From: Butyrivibrio sp. YAB3001
Lineage (GTDB): Bacteria > Bacillota > Clostridia > Lachnospirales > Lachnospiraceae
Length of the DNA: 64,000 nucleotides
NCBI RefSeq assembly: GCF_900112195.1
Contig: NZ_FOKR01000006.1
Coordinates: 62,001-126,000, forward strand
Direction: 5' to 3'
The notes under the pieces were generated by a model. It saw only the letters and a program-made list of their open reading frames with translations. It searched no databases and had not been told where the DNA came from. Positions 16,308-24,898 of this stretch are shown piece by piece. Each line of letters starts with the position of its first letter. Position 1 is the first letter of the stretch. Position numbers and translations under genes: made by a program.

Positions 16308-16952
16308 CTACAGTTTCACAGAAAGAGTCATTCCATCGCCGACAGTAAGTATTACTGTATTTAAACTGTCATTATGCTTAAGTTCATATAGATACTCTCT
16401 CATTCTCGCATGAATCGTGCGATCTCTTCTTGTCACAGCAAACCTTGATTCAATCACATCGCCATCCTGAAGGACATTATCTGACACTAAGATTCCTCCT
16501 GTCTTCAGGATTCTGAGGCATTCAGGAAGGAAATTTATATATTGTCCCTTTGCAGCATCCATAAAAATAAAATCATACCCCGGTGAAAGCGTTTTTAATA
16601 TATCCATAGCATCGCCTTCAAGAAGTGTGATTTTATGATCAGTGTCGTATTTGCTAAAGTTTTCTTTGGCAACAGGAATGCGTTTCTCATACTTCTCTAT
16701 TGTTGTAATCCTGGTATCCTTAGATGAATACTCAGCCATCAAAAGGGCTGAAAATCCAACTGCGCAGCCAACCTCAAGTATATTTAAAGGCTTTGAATAG
16801 GACATCAGAAATTTCAAAAGTGCCTGTGTATCTTTACGGATGATAGGCACGTCATTATGAATAGCCTCTTTTTCAAGTTCATCAAGATATGCGATATTCC
16901 CTTTATCAAGTGAATTGATAAAAGCCTTCATTCTATCCTGCTCAACCACCAT
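16308..16952 (-). CDS. O-methyltransferase, TrmR-like (tRNA 5-hydroxyuridine methyltransferase)
   Basis: A 214-residue class I SAM methyltransferase. Seen: SAM motif I LEVGCAVGFSAL, TTIEKYEKR (motif II), LLEGDAMDIL, DFIFMDAAKGQY with metal-binding Asp, and LVSDNVLQDG. The start at 16952 (MVVEQDR) has an AGAGGA site 6 bases upstream and overlaps the preceding stop by 11 bases; an earlier in-frame start would run far into the MltG-like gene. The family includes B. subtilis TrmR (YrrM), which methylates ho5U34 in tRNA. Placement between an MltG-like gene and a U32 gene copies the yrrL-yrrM-yrrN order. Confidence 0.9.
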   Translation of the reverse strand: MVVEQDRMKAFINSLDKGNIAYLDELEKEAIHNDVPIIRKDTQALLKFLMSYSKPLNILEVGCAVGFSALLMAEYSSKDTRITTIEKYEKRIPVAKENFSKYDTDHKITLLEGDAMDILKTLSPGYDFIFMDAAKGQYINFLPECLRILKTGGILVSDNVLQDGDVIESRFAVTRRDRTIHARMREYLYELKHNDSLNTVILTVGDGMTLSVKL

Positions 16953-17412
16953 TTGATTCCTCTGAACTTTCTGCTGTTTCACCGGAAACATCTTTTTCTT
17001 CCGATGAACTATTATCAGAACCTGAAGCAGATGTGCCGGATTCATCCGAAGAATTTGCAGCCATGATCTGAAGCATTTCCTCTGGTGTCATTGCTGTACT
17101 AAGCTCATATGTTCCGGGAACTTCTAATCCATGATAATCTGAAAACTGCTCCTGCAGCCTAAATAGATTTTTGTCCGTAATGAGTCCAACACTTGCCAGC
17201 TTCTCGCCTATCTCACTGGCGCCATCACCGCTGGAGATAGTTACTTTCACTGTTCTTCCCGTACCGGATGATACAGGAATCTGGTTAAAAATATGATAGC
17301 CATAATTATATGCAATTTTCGAATACTTGCTTATCAGCGTCACGACCACTATAACAAACGCGATCTTAACAATAGCATCCAGCAGTCCTAAGCCGATTTT
17401 TCTTAAATTCAT
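16942..17412 (-). CDS. Shortened MltG/YceG-like membrane protein lacking the catalytic domain
   Basis: A 156-residue protein: a transmembrane helix at about 12-36, a LysM-like small domain (about 53-110) with VTISSGDGASEIGEKLASVGLI-type sequence and a PGTYELSTAMTPEEMLQIM segment, then a Ser/Glu-rich acidic tail. MltG (YrrL) enzymes are about 340-380 residues and cut nascent glycan strands with a catalytic Glu in a C-terminal domain; that domain is missing here. The tail is low complexity and ends at a clean stop coupled to the methyltransferase gene, so this looks like a stable short form rather than decay. Start ATG at 17412 (GGAG site), 21 bases after rnj. Confidence 0.8.
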   Translation of the reverse strand: MNLRKIGLGLLDAIVKIAFVIVVVTLISKYSKIAYNYGYHIFNQIPVSSGTGRTVKVTISSGDGASEIGEKLASVGLITDKNLFRLQEQFSDYHGLEVPGTYELSTAMTPEEMLQIMAANSSDESGTSASGSDNSSSEEKDVSGETAESSEESNGG

Positions 17413-17433
17413 CCTTGTAATCTCCAAGACCAA

Positions 17434-19113
17434 TTATATGTTCGTGTCCATAATAATAGGCATGATCATAGGTCTTCTCTTTGTCTTTTTCCAAATATAG
17501 TCGCTAAGTGCATCCTTAACAATGCTCTTAAGCTTGCCCCAGTCTGTAATTCCCTTATCAAGCGCCTCAGTGACATCATCCAAAACAAGATCTGTAGCAT
17601 CATCAATGAGCTTATCGGATTCTCTCACATATACAAAGCCTCTTGAAACAATACTTGGCCCTGATACAAGCTGTCCACTTTCTCTATCCAGACCAAATAC
17701 AACTATTACAATACCATCTTCTGCCAAATGCTGTCTATCTCTAAGTACTACATTTCCTACATCGCCAACTCCAAGTCCATCTACAAGGATAGCACCAACC
17801 GGCACTTTCCCCTTAACCTTTGCGCTTTCATCATCAAGCTCCAAAACCTCTCCGGAGTGAAGAATAAATATATTTTCTTTTTCTATGCCAAGATTTCTTG
17901 CAATATTTGCCTGCGCAATCAGATGTCTGTATTCACCATGTACAGGAACCGCATATTTAGGCTTAACAAGAGTATAGATAAGCTTAATATCCTCCTGACA
18001 TGCATGTCCTGAAACATGCACATCCTGGAATATAACATCTGCACCCTTCATCTGAAGCTCATTTATAATATTTGTTACAGCCTTCTCATTGCCCGGTATC
18101 GGGTGTGATGAAAAGATAACTGTATCACCTGCGCCAATAGTTAATTTTCTATGCTGTCCGCTAGCCATTCTGCTGAGAGCAGCCATACTCTCACCCTGAC
18201 TTCCTGTAGTTATGATAACAGTCTTATTCTCAGGGTAGTCTTTGAGATTATCTATATCAATAAGTGTATTCTCAGGAATCTTAATACATTCAAGTTTCTG
18301 AGCAATATCAATAATGCTGACCATGCTGCGGCCTTCAACCACAACTTTTCTGCCGCATTTATGAGCCGTATTGATGATCTGCTGAACTCTGTCTACATTA
18401 GACGCAAAAGTAGCAACAATAATTCTGTTGTTCTCATGCTCATCAAAAAGCGTATCCAAAGCTCTTCCTACAGTACGCTCAGATGCTGTAAATCCAGGTC
18501 TCTCAGCATTAGTAGAATCACACATAAGAGCCAGAACACCCTTTTTACCGATCTCAGCAAATCGCTGAAGATCAATCGGATCACCAAACACAGGTGTATA
18601 ATCCACCTTAAAGTCGCCCGTATGCACAACTGTTCCCGCAGGTGAATAAATAGCAAGCGCAGCCGCATCAACAATAGAATGGTTCGTTCTTATGAATTCC
18701 ACTCTGAATTGCCCAAGATTGATAGACTGTCCGAATTTGACAACCTTTCTTCTTGTGTTCTTCAATAAATTATGCTCTTCAAGCTTATGTTCAATGATTC
18801 CCATTGTAAGCCTTGTTGCATAAACAGGGACACTAAGCTCATGGAGCACATATGGAAGCGCGCCAATATGATCCTCGTGACCATGTGTTATCACGAAACC
18901 TTTGACCTTATCAATATTATCCTGCAGATAAGTAATATCCGGGATTACCAGGTCAATTCCAAGCATGTCATCATCCGGGAATGATAATCCACAATCCACT
19001 ACAATAATACTGTCCTCATATCTGAAGGCAGTGATATTCATTCCAATCTGCTCAAGACCTCCCAACGGGATGATCTGCAGCTTGGATGCATTTTCAATTT
19101 TCTTTTTGCTCAA
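17434..19113 (-). CDS. rnj: Ribonuclease J
   Basis: A 559-residue metallo-beta-lactamase/beta-CASP RNase that performs mRNA turnover and 5' processing in Firmicutes. Seen: IPLGGLEQIGMN near residue 15, the zinc motif HGHEDHIGALP, HTGDFKVDYTP, CDSTNAERPG, and the beta-CASP parts GSQGE and HVSGHA. The length is typical. It begins with TTG, supported by GTGGAGG 7 bases upstream. It sits in the ruvX-DUF1292-rnj-MltG-like run on the minus strand. Whether it corresponds to J1 or J2 cannot be told. Confidence 0.96.
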   Translation of the reverse strand: MSKKKIENASKLQIIPLGGLEQIGMNITAFRYEDSIIVVDCGLSFPDDDMLGIDLVIPDITYLQDNIDKVKGFVITHGHEDHIGALPYVLHELSVPVYATRLTMGIIEHKLEEHNLLKNTRRKVVKFGQSINLGQFRVEFIRTNHSIVDAAALAIYSPAGTVVHTGDFKVDYTPVFGDPIDLQRFAEIGKKGVLALMCDSTNAERPGFTASERTVGRALDTLFDEHENNRIIVATFASNVDRVQQIINTAHKCGRKVVVEGRSMVSIIDIAQKLECIKIPENTLIDIDNLKDYPENKTVIITTGSQGESMAALSRMASGQHRKLTIGAGDTVIFSSHPIPGNEKAVTNIINELQMKGADVIFQDVHVSGHACQEDIKLIYTLVKPKYAVPVHGEYRHLIAQANIARNLGIEKENIFILHSGEVLELDDESAKVKGKVPVGAILVDGLGVGDVGNVVLRDRQHLAEDGIVIVVFGLDRESGQLVSGPSIVSRGFVYVRESDKLIDDATDLVLDDVTEALDKGITDWGKLKSIVKDALSDYIWKKTKRRPMIMPIIMDTNI

Positions 19114-19171
19114 ATTATTTCCTCCACTTTTAGGCAGAGATATAGAAATAAATATTAAACATTATTTCCCG

Positions 19172-19447
19172 TTAAATATCTAAATCTATATCATCTTCAG
19201 CAAGGAGCTTACGGAATACACCGGCAACTGCATCAAGTTCCCGGTCATCATCCACAATCACGTAAAGCGCCTGCTCGTCTTCTTTTCCGGAGTCGTCACG
19301 CAAAATAAGCGCCTCTCCGTCGCCATCTTCTTCATCAGTAACTAAAAGGTACGTTTTTGCACCTATAACTGTCTGTTCCAAACAATAAAATTCTACCGGT
19401 TCTTCTCCGTCCGGACTAAAATATATTTTTTCCAAATCTACCACCAT
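19172..19447 (-). CDS. DUF1292 family protein (YrzB-like)
   Basis: A 91-residue very acidic protein with the DUF1292 pattern: FYCLEQTVIGAKTYLLV, then a Glu/Asp-rich centre and ALYVIVDDDRELDAV. No signal or membrane segment. The gene starts 10 bases after ruvX, as yrzB follows yrrK in Bacillus. The biochemical role of the family is unknown. Confidence 0.9.
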   Translation of the reverse strand: MVVDLEKIYFSPDGEEPVEFYCLEQTVIGAKTYLLVTDEEDGDGEALILRDDSGKEDEQALYVIVDDDRELDAVAGVFRKLLAEDDIDLDI

Positions 19448-19457
19448 CAGCCTTTCT

Positions 19458-19883
19458 TTAGGCTTTGTCTCTGTTATCCAGATAATCCTGAAGAATTATC
19501 TGCGCTGCAATCATGTCCACATATTCTTTACGCTGTTTGCCTCTGATTCCAGCTTCATCCATTATTTCGTCAGCTTCTACAGTTGTAAGCCGCTCATCCC
19601 ACATTATTACGGGAAGTCCTGTTCGTCTTTCTATCTTTTCTTTGAACTCAAGGCATAACTCTGAGCGCTCAGAAATCGACTCATCCATATTGAGCGGAAG
19701 CCCCAAAACAATCTTCTCTACCCCATACTCCTGAATAAGCTCCTCTATGCGCGCTAGTGTTTTTCTAAGCTTGTTTTCTTCTTTTCTACGGATTATTTCT
19801 TTCCCCTGAGCAGTAAGTAAAAGTTCATCACTAATAGCAACACCTACTGTCCTTGAGCCGTAATCAAGCCCCATTATTCGCAT
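19458..19883 (-). CDS. ruvX: Holliday junction resolvase-like RuvX/YqgF nuclease
   Basis: A 141-residue RNase H-fold protein. Seen: [18 protein letters not shown] at the N-terminus with the first catalytic Asp, VLGLPLNMD, and [11 protein letters not shown] with further acidic active-site residues. Family members act in 16S/23S rRNA processing or on Holliday junctions. It stands between ireB and the DUF1292 gene exactly as yrrK in Bacillus. A GGAAGG site precedes the ATG. Confidence 0.95.
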   Translation of the reverse strand: MRIMGLDYGSRTVGVAISDELLLTAQGKEIIRRKEENKLRKTLARIEELIQEYGVEKIVLGLPLNMDESISERSELCLEFKEKIERRTGLPVIMWDERLTTVEADEIMDEAGIRGKQRKEYVDMIAAQIILQDYLDNRDKA

Positions 19884-19947
19884 TTCAAAATTCCTTCCAT
19901 GATATCAGGGATGTCCCCATATTAATGTTTCACCCCCACATCACTTA

Positions 19948-20223
19948 TTACTTACGAGCCCAGCCGTTACTCTTAATGTACTCTGTAAGCATCTCCTCAA
20001 CAAGTTCATCTCTCTCAACCTTCATTATAAGGCTCCTTGCCCCCTGATGACTTGTGATATAAGTAGGATCTCCGGACATAATGTATCCAACAATCTGGTT
20101 CACAGGATTATAGCCCTTCTCCAAAAGAGCATCATAAACCACTGAAAGAACTTTTTTCACACCCGTTTCCGGTTCAACTTCTACTTTAAAATATTGGGTA
20201 TTTCCTAAATCCTGATCTGCCAT
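19948..20223 (-). CDS. IreB family regulatory phosphoprotein (DUF965)
   Basis: A 91-residue small protein. The start [12 protein letters not shown] at 20223 is preferred because GAGGAGAAGG lies just upstream. The conserved core [33 protein letters not shown] is unbroken (quoted in parts: [23 protein letters not shown]). In Enterococcus IreB is a substrate of the PASTA kinase IreK and lowers cephalosporin resistance; threonines near the N-terminus are phosphorylated, and Thr9 is available here. The only kinase in the window (2-3 kb) lacks PASTA repeats, so its cognate kinase probably lies elsewhere. Confidence 0.93.
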   Translation of the reverse strand: MADQDLGNTQYFKVEVEPETGVKKVLSVVYDALLEKGYNPVNQIVGYIMSGDPTYITSHQGARSLIMKVERDELVEEMLTEYIKSNGWARK

Positions 20224-20314
20224 AGCCTTCTCCTCTATAGACAATAGTTTATATAATCAAATGAGAATTCATAAAATCACCAAATGCTCTACCCCTAATT
20301 TTACACTAAGCACC

Positions 20315-21679
20315 TTAAATAAGCAATGTATCGGCATTAAGAAATCCTTTGACTATCTCATGGGTTATCGTCCCGGACACTGCATTATCAAAACGGAGAT
20401 CGTCCTCTGAAACAGCAACTCTGACATATCTGTCAGTAAGACCGATCATATATTTTCTTCCTTTGATTTCCTCACTGTCTTCCCAAAGGATTCCAACTTT
20501 CTCACCTATAAATGAATTTCTGTAACATTCAGACTGCGCTTTTGACATATCGATAAGGACATCACTTCTCTCGGATTTTTCCCTATCAGTCAGCTGTTCC
20601 TTCATCTCAGCCGCAACAGTTCCTTTTCTAGGTGAATACTTAAATACATGCATTTCGTAAAAATCTATATCTCTTGCAAACTGACAGCACTCATCAAATT
20701 CTTCTTTTGTCTCCCCAGGAAATCCAACAATAATATCCGTAGTAATCGCCGGTCTGTCAAAAGCCTCTCTAAGAAGCCTTACGCCTTCTTTAAATTCCTC
20801 TGCCGTATAATGTCTGTTCATTCGCTTAAGCACAGAATTTGATCCACTCTGCAGGGAAAGATGAAAATGCGGGCACAGTTTACTAACCGCAGCAAGTCTT
20901 TTAGTATTTTCCGGAGTGATGATTCTTGGTTCCAGAGAACTTATTCTTATTCTTTCGATTCCGGAAAGGTCATTTATGCTTTCAATAAGTTCAACAAGCC
21001 TTGACTCACCCTTATCAACTCCGTAAGAACTGATATGAATCCCGGTCAAAACAACTTCTTTACAGCCTTTCTGAATAAGTCCCTTTATTTCTTCAATTAT
21101 TTCTTTCTCATCACGGCTTCTGACTCTTCCTCTTGCATAAGGAATAACACAATAAGTACAGAACTGATTGCATCCATCCTGAATCTTTATATAAGCCCTT
21201 GTGTGTTCAGGAAGCTCAGATAAAGTCATACTTTCGTATTCATGAGTCTTATTGATATCAATCACTGACTTGCCACCAAGTGTTTTGTCATCAAAATCCG
21301 CTCTTGCTTCAAAAAAGGAATTAAGAATGTCGACAATCTCAGATTTTTTATTATTGCCCACAGCAAGATCTATACACTCATCCTTTTTAACGCCATCCAT
21401 GCCTGTTTCCACATAGCATCCAACAGCCACAACAACAGCTCCGGGATTTTCTTTTTTCGCCTTGTGAAGCATCTGTCTGGATTTTCTGTCAGCAATATTG
21501 GTAACTGTACAGGTATTTATAATGTAAATGTCTGCTTCTTCTGTAAAAGGAACTATAATGCATCCTGCTTCTTTAAGCTTGATTCCCATTACATCCATCT
21601 CATAACTGTTTACTTTACATCCAAGATTGTGCATCGCTACGCGAAGCCCGGTAATATTATTTGGCATATTCTCTAACAT
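20315..21679 (-). CDS. mtaB: tRNA (N6-threonylcarbamoyladenosine-37-C2)-methylthiotransferase MtaB
   Basis: A 454-residue radical-SAM methylthiotransferase that converts t6A37 to ms2t6A37 in tRNAs reading ANN codons. Seen: N-terminal UPF0004 domain with HNLGCKVNSYE and IINTCTVTN plus a third Cys in VGCYVETG, the radical-SAM motif CNQFCTYC, and a C-terminal TRAM-like domain from about 390. The MHNLGCKVN opening separates MtaB from MiaB. Start choice is uncertain: 21679 is used (GTGGGA 9 bases before), with in-frame options at 21736 and 21667. It begins the minus-strand run through ireB and ruvX. Confidence 0.94.
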   Translation of the reverse strand: MLENMPNNITGLRVAMHNLGCKVNSYEMDVMGIKLKEAGCIIVPFTEEADIYIINTCTVTNIADRKSRQMLHKAKKENPGAVVVAVGCYVETGMDGVKKDECIDLAVGNNKKSEIVDILNSFFEARADFDDKTLGGKSVIDINKTHEYESMTLSELPEHTRAYIKIQDGCNQFCTYCVIPYARGRVRSRDEKEIIEEIKGLIQKGCKEVVLTGIHISSYGVDKGESRLVELIESINDLSGIERIRISSLEPRIITPENTKRLAAVSKLCPHFHLSLQSGSNSVLKRMNRHYTAEEFKEGVRLLREAFDRPAITTDIIVGFPGETKEEFDECCQFARDIDFYEMHVFKYSPRKGTVAAEMKEQLTDREKSERSDVLIDMSKAQSECYRNSFIGEKVGILWEDSEEIKGRKYMIGLTDRYVRVAVSEDDLRFDNAVSGTITHEIVKGFLNADTLLI

Positions 21680-21903
21680 TTTTGTTTTCCCACTATACTG
21701 ATAACAAACGGCATATCGCTCATATTTCCTATTCATTTAATTAAATATTTAATAAAAAATATTCGTTTTCTTTGCTATATTGCCGTTACAATTATTTTAC
21801 TTTGTAATTAATTCACAAATAATTTTCGATTATCCGTTAACTTTAGTTCTTTTAGAACAACTTGCGCTATCTTTACCTGATTAATATTTTGCTCCATAGG
21901 TCA

Positions 21904-21932
21904 TTGACTTTTACCTTTTCTACGTTTACTAT
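21904..21932 (+). promoter_or_regulatory. Promoter of the HPr-like gene
   Basis: TTGACT (21904-21909), a 17-base spacer and TACTAT (21927-21932), about 25 bases before the start codon, giving a very short leader that still contains AAGGAGGT. Confidence 0.75.
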
Positions 21933-21958
21933 AAAGAAAAGAAGGAGGTATTTGACCA

Positions 21959-22189
21959 ATGAAGACCGTTAAAATTTCTTTAAATTCTATCGATAAGGTT
22001 AAATCTTTTGTAAACGATATTACGAAGTTTGATTATGATTTCGATCTCGTTTCAGGAAGATACGTTATCGATGCTAAGTCTATTATGGGTATTTTCTCAT
22101 TGGATCTCTCTAAGCCAATCGATCTCAATATCCATGCAGAAGACGGCGCAGATGAGGTTGTTGAAGTATTAAAGCCTTACATGATCTAA
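21959..22189 (+). CDS. HPr-like protein without the active-site histidine (Crh-like)
   Basis: A 76-residue HPr-fold protein. Aligning by eye with B. subtilis HPr, the IHARPA segment holding phospho-acceptor His15 is replaced by IDKVKS (Asp12 in the His position), so it cannot pass PEP-derived phosphate. The Ser46 region is kept: KSIMGIFSLDL with Ser41 in place of Ser46. Crh of Bacillus has the same logic (Gln15, Ser46 kept) and acts only in carbon catabolite control through HPr kinase and CcpA. The gene stands alone on the plus strand with its own promoter, an AAGGAGGT site and a terminator. A regulatory rather than transport role is inferred. Confidence 0.85.
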   Translation: MKTVKISLNSIDKVKSFVNDITKFDYDFDLVSGRYVIDAKSIMGIFSLDLSKPIDLNIHAEDGADEVVEVLKPYMI

Positions 22190-22205
22190 TCTTAAGGATT
22201 AGATC
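22183..22205 (+). other. Perfect inverted repeat at the stop codon of the HPr-like gene
   Basis: GATCTAATC (22183-22191) and GATTAGATC (22197-22205) with a TTAAG loop; the stop codon lies in the left arm. No T-run follows; the true terminator is 20 bases further on. It may stabilise the 3' end of the mRNA. Confidence 0.6.
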
Positions 22206-22224
22206 CATCAAAAAGATTATTATA

Positions 22225-22261
22225 GACCATCTTAATTTTCTTGATTAAGATGGTCTTTTTA
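22225..22261 (+). terminator. Terminator of the HPr-like gene
   Basis: A 12-bp perfect stem GACCATCTTAAT (22225-22236) with its complement (22244-22255), followed by TTTTTAT. Confidence 0.93.
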
Positions 22262-22292
22262 TGCTCAGATTTAAAAACACTTTAAATCTATA

Positions 22293-23489
22293 TCAAACCT
22301 CGATGATCTCGTCTGTATCAAGCGCTGTCTGAACAAGCTCGTCAATCTTTTCGCTAAGCAGTTCCTCATGCTTTTTGATTATATCAAGTCTTGGCTTTGT
22401 TACAGGATGTTTAGCAACGAAAATAGTACAGCAATCCTCATAAGGTAAAATAGATGTCTCATAAGCATCAATTTTAACCGAAACGTCAACTATATCCTGC
22501 TTATCAAAAGCTATAAGAGGTCTGTAGACAGGCATATCTGTAACCACTTCTCCTGTGCACATAAGGCTCTGCATAGTCTGTGAAGCCACCTGACCAATGC
22601 TTTCCCCGGTAATAAGTCCCATGCATCCTGCATCCCCTGCGAGCTTATCCGCTATCTTCATCATGTAACGTCTCATAATTATCGTAAGCTCATCATGTGG
22701 ACACTTCTCATATATGTACATTTGAATATCCGTAAAGTTGATTACGTGAAGCTTTACATGGCCAGTGTACTTTGAAATTACTTTTGCAAGATCAACTACC
22801 TTCTGCTTTGCCTTTTCGCTAGTATATGGCGGCGCATTAAAATAAACAGCCTCAATATCCACACCTCTTTTAGCAACCATATATCCGGCAACAGGAGAAT
22901 CTATTCCGCCTGATAACAAAAGCATTGCCTTACCCGCTGTTCCAATCGGCATTCCGCCTGGTCCCGGTATAATCTCAGAGAAGATATTAAGCTTTTCTCT
23001 AAGTTCAACATTTAGCAGAATCTCAGGATTATGTACATCCACCTTCATTTCATCAAAGGCATCCAAAATCCTCGCTCCAAGTTCTGCAGCCATTTCCATC
23101 GAATCAAAAGGATAGCTCTTATCTACTCTTCTAACTTTGACTTTAAAGGTCTTGTGCTTATCAGGATATACTCCGTCAATAAAGTCTATTACTGCCTTTG
23201 CCACGCCATCTATATCAGGAAGGTGATTATCTCCATCCCTGTTAATTGTCACTGCAGGGCATATTCCGGTAATTCCAAATACAGTGCCAAGTTTATCCAC
23301 AGTTTCATTGAAGTCAAAGCCCTCTGCCTCAATATATATTCTTCCTGCAACTCTGGACACCTTAAAGGTTCCGTCGCACTTTGAAAGCACTCTCTCTATC
23401 TGTCTGACCAAAGCTTCCTCGAATATATATCTGTTTTTTCCTTTAACTCCGATTTCTGCATATTTAATTATAAAAGCATGATACTGCAT
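22293..23489 (-). CDS. thiI: tRNA sulfurtransferase / thiamine sulfur carrier enzyme ThiI
   Basis: A 398-residue enzyme for 4-thiouridine in tRNA and, in many bacteria, thiazole sulfur transfer. Seen: N-terminal ferredoxin-like region KYAEIGVKGKNR, a THUMP domain (about 60-165), and the PP-loop LLSGGIDSPVAG near residue 180. The C-terminal rhodanese domain of E. coli ThiI is absent, as in Bacillus and most Firmicutes, where a dedicated cysteine desulfurase gives sulfur directly. That partner gene lies upstream. The ATG at 23489 has AAAGGGG 6 bases before it; a TTG five codons earlier would contain this site. Confidence 0.96.
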   Translation of the reverse strand: MQYHAFIIKYAEIGVKGKNRYIFEEALVRQIERVLSKCDGTFKVSRVAGRIYIEAEGFDFNETVDKLGTVFGITGICPAVTINRDGDNHLPDIDGVAKAVIDFIDGVYPDKHKTFKVKVRRVDKSYPFDSMEMAAELGARILDAFDEMKVDVHNPEILLNVELREKLNIFSEIIPGPGGMPIGTAGKAMLLLSGGIDSPVAGYMVAKRGVDIEAVYFNAPPYTSEKAKQKVVDLAKVISKYTGHVKLHVINFTDIQMYIYEKCPHDELTIIMRRYMMKIADKLAGDAGCMGLITGESIGQVASQTMQSLMCTGEVVTDMPVYRPLIAFDKQDIVDVSVKIDAYETSILPYEDCCTIFVAKHPVTKPRLDIIKKHEELLSEKIDELVQTALDTDEIIEV

Positions 23490-23643
23490 ATATACCCCTT
23501 TCAACTATAGACGCCAAAAATATAATAATAACTACTCACTCTAAAATAAACTGGACCATACTATCAATTTGTATATTTGATTCGTTGTCGTCAATCGTCG
23601 TAGCTAGTAACTCATTTATTTTCCGGTCCTGCACTACCCAAAA

Positions 23644-24801
23644 TCAATGATGATAGAATTTCCTCATTGTATCAACCTGTGCGCAAAGTGTATCCAAAAG
23701 ATAATCTATTTCTTCCCTGGTTGTCAAAAATGACATGCTTATCCTTATAGTAGATTCCAAAAGACTCTTATCAAGTCCTATTGCCTTAAGCGTGTCAGAC
23801 ACATGCGGATTATTTGATGTGCAGGCACTTCCGGCAGAAACATATATCCCTTTGCTGCTAAGCATATTAAGCACGGTTTCAGCGGCAAGTCCTTTTATAG
23901 AGAGGCTAACAATATGTGGCGCTCCCTTTTCACATTCAGGTCCATTTATCTTTATATCAGTCAGACGCTCGTTTAAAGAATCCACAAGATACTTTTTCAG
24001 ATTATATAAATCTCTGATATGATTGTCAAAGTCTTCATAACACTTTTTAGCAGCAACAGAAAGTCCAACAATACCGGGAACATTTTCTGTTCCTGAGCGC
24101 ATTCCCTTCTGCTGTCCACCACCATAACAGATAGGAACAATCTTTGTGCCCTTTTTAATATATAAAAATCCGATTCCTTTAGGTCCATGTATCTTATGTC
24201 CACTCACCGACAAAAGATCAATATTCATAGTTCTCGGTCTTATTAAAACCTTGCCGTAACCCTGAACAGCGTCTACATGGAAATAGGTATCAGGATTCAT
24301 TGCCTTTATAATCTTTCCCGCTTCTTCAACAGGTTCAATTGCACCTATTTCATTATTTACAAGCATCATAGAAACTAGGATAGTATCAGGTCTGATAGCT
24401 GCCTTAAGCTCATTAATATCCACAATTCCCTGATTATCCACAGGAAGAAGTGTCACTTCAAAGCCGTCCTTCTGTAAATATCCCACAGACTCCAGTATTG
24501 CAGGATGTTCAATAGCAGTTGTTATTATATGTTTTCCACGCCATTTGTTCGCTCTCGCAACTCCGATAATAGCAAGATTATCTGATTCTGTTCCACCTGA
24601 TGTAAAAAGAATCTCCTGCGGGTCAACTTTTAATGTATCTGCAATAATTTCCCTGGCATCTGCTATTCTGTCAGCAGAAATTGTGCCCATATGATGCACA
24701 CTTGATGCATTTCCGTATTCTAAAGTCATTGTATCAGCAACTGCCTTTGCAACCTCATCAAATGCCCTGGTTGTTGCTGAGTTATCTAAATATGCTTCCA
24801 C
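23644..24801 (-). CDS. Cysteine desulfurase (NifS/IscS family, ThiI partner)
   Basis: A 385-residue PLP enzyme taking sulfur from cysteine. Seen: EAYLDNSATT at the N-terminus, HVDAVQGYGK, the PLP-lysine motif SGHKIHGPKG, GTENVPGIVG, and the catalytic Cys in SAGSACTSN. The most likely start is the GTG at 24801, because AGGTGG lies 5 bases before it; a GTG three codons earlier is possible. It precedes thiI by 154 bases, matching the nifZ-thiI pair of B. subtilis, which makes s4U in tRNA. No iscU-like scaffold gene is adjacent, which supports the tRNA role. Confidence 0.94.
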   Translation of the reverse strand: MEAYLDNSATTRAFDEVAKAVADTMTLEYGNASSVHHMGTISADRIADAREIIADTLKVDPQEILFTSGGTESDNLAIIGVARANKWRGKHIITTAIEHPAILESVGYLQKDGFEVTLLPVDNQGIVDINELKAAIRPDTILVSMMLVNNEIGAIEPVEEAGKIIKAMNPDTYFHVDAVQGYGKVLIRPRTMNIDLLSVSGHKIHGPKGIGFLYIKKGTKIVPICYGGGQQKGMRSGTENVPGIVGLSVAAKKCYEDFDNHIRDLYNLKKYLVDSLNERLTDIKINGPECEKGAPHIVSLSIKGLAAETVLNMLSSKGIYVSAGSACTSNNPHVSDTLKAIGLDKSLLESTIRISMSFLTTREEIDYLLDTLCAQVDTMRKFYHH

Positions 24802-24898
24802 TTCATCCACCTAAAAAATAATAATCTACATATCAAATATGATGTCACGTATTGTTCTGCACAATTCATTCTCGCAATCCCACGTAACATATGAAAAA

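Noticed and set aside
16308..17045. Longer N-terminus of the O-methyltransferase
   Set aside because: It would overlap the MltG-like gene by over 100 bases, while the ATG at 16952 has a good ribosome site and the coupled 11-base overlap.
21740..21753. ATTAAATATTTAAT palindrome near mtaB
   Set aside because: It is pure A/T in an AT-rich spacer and is expected by chance.
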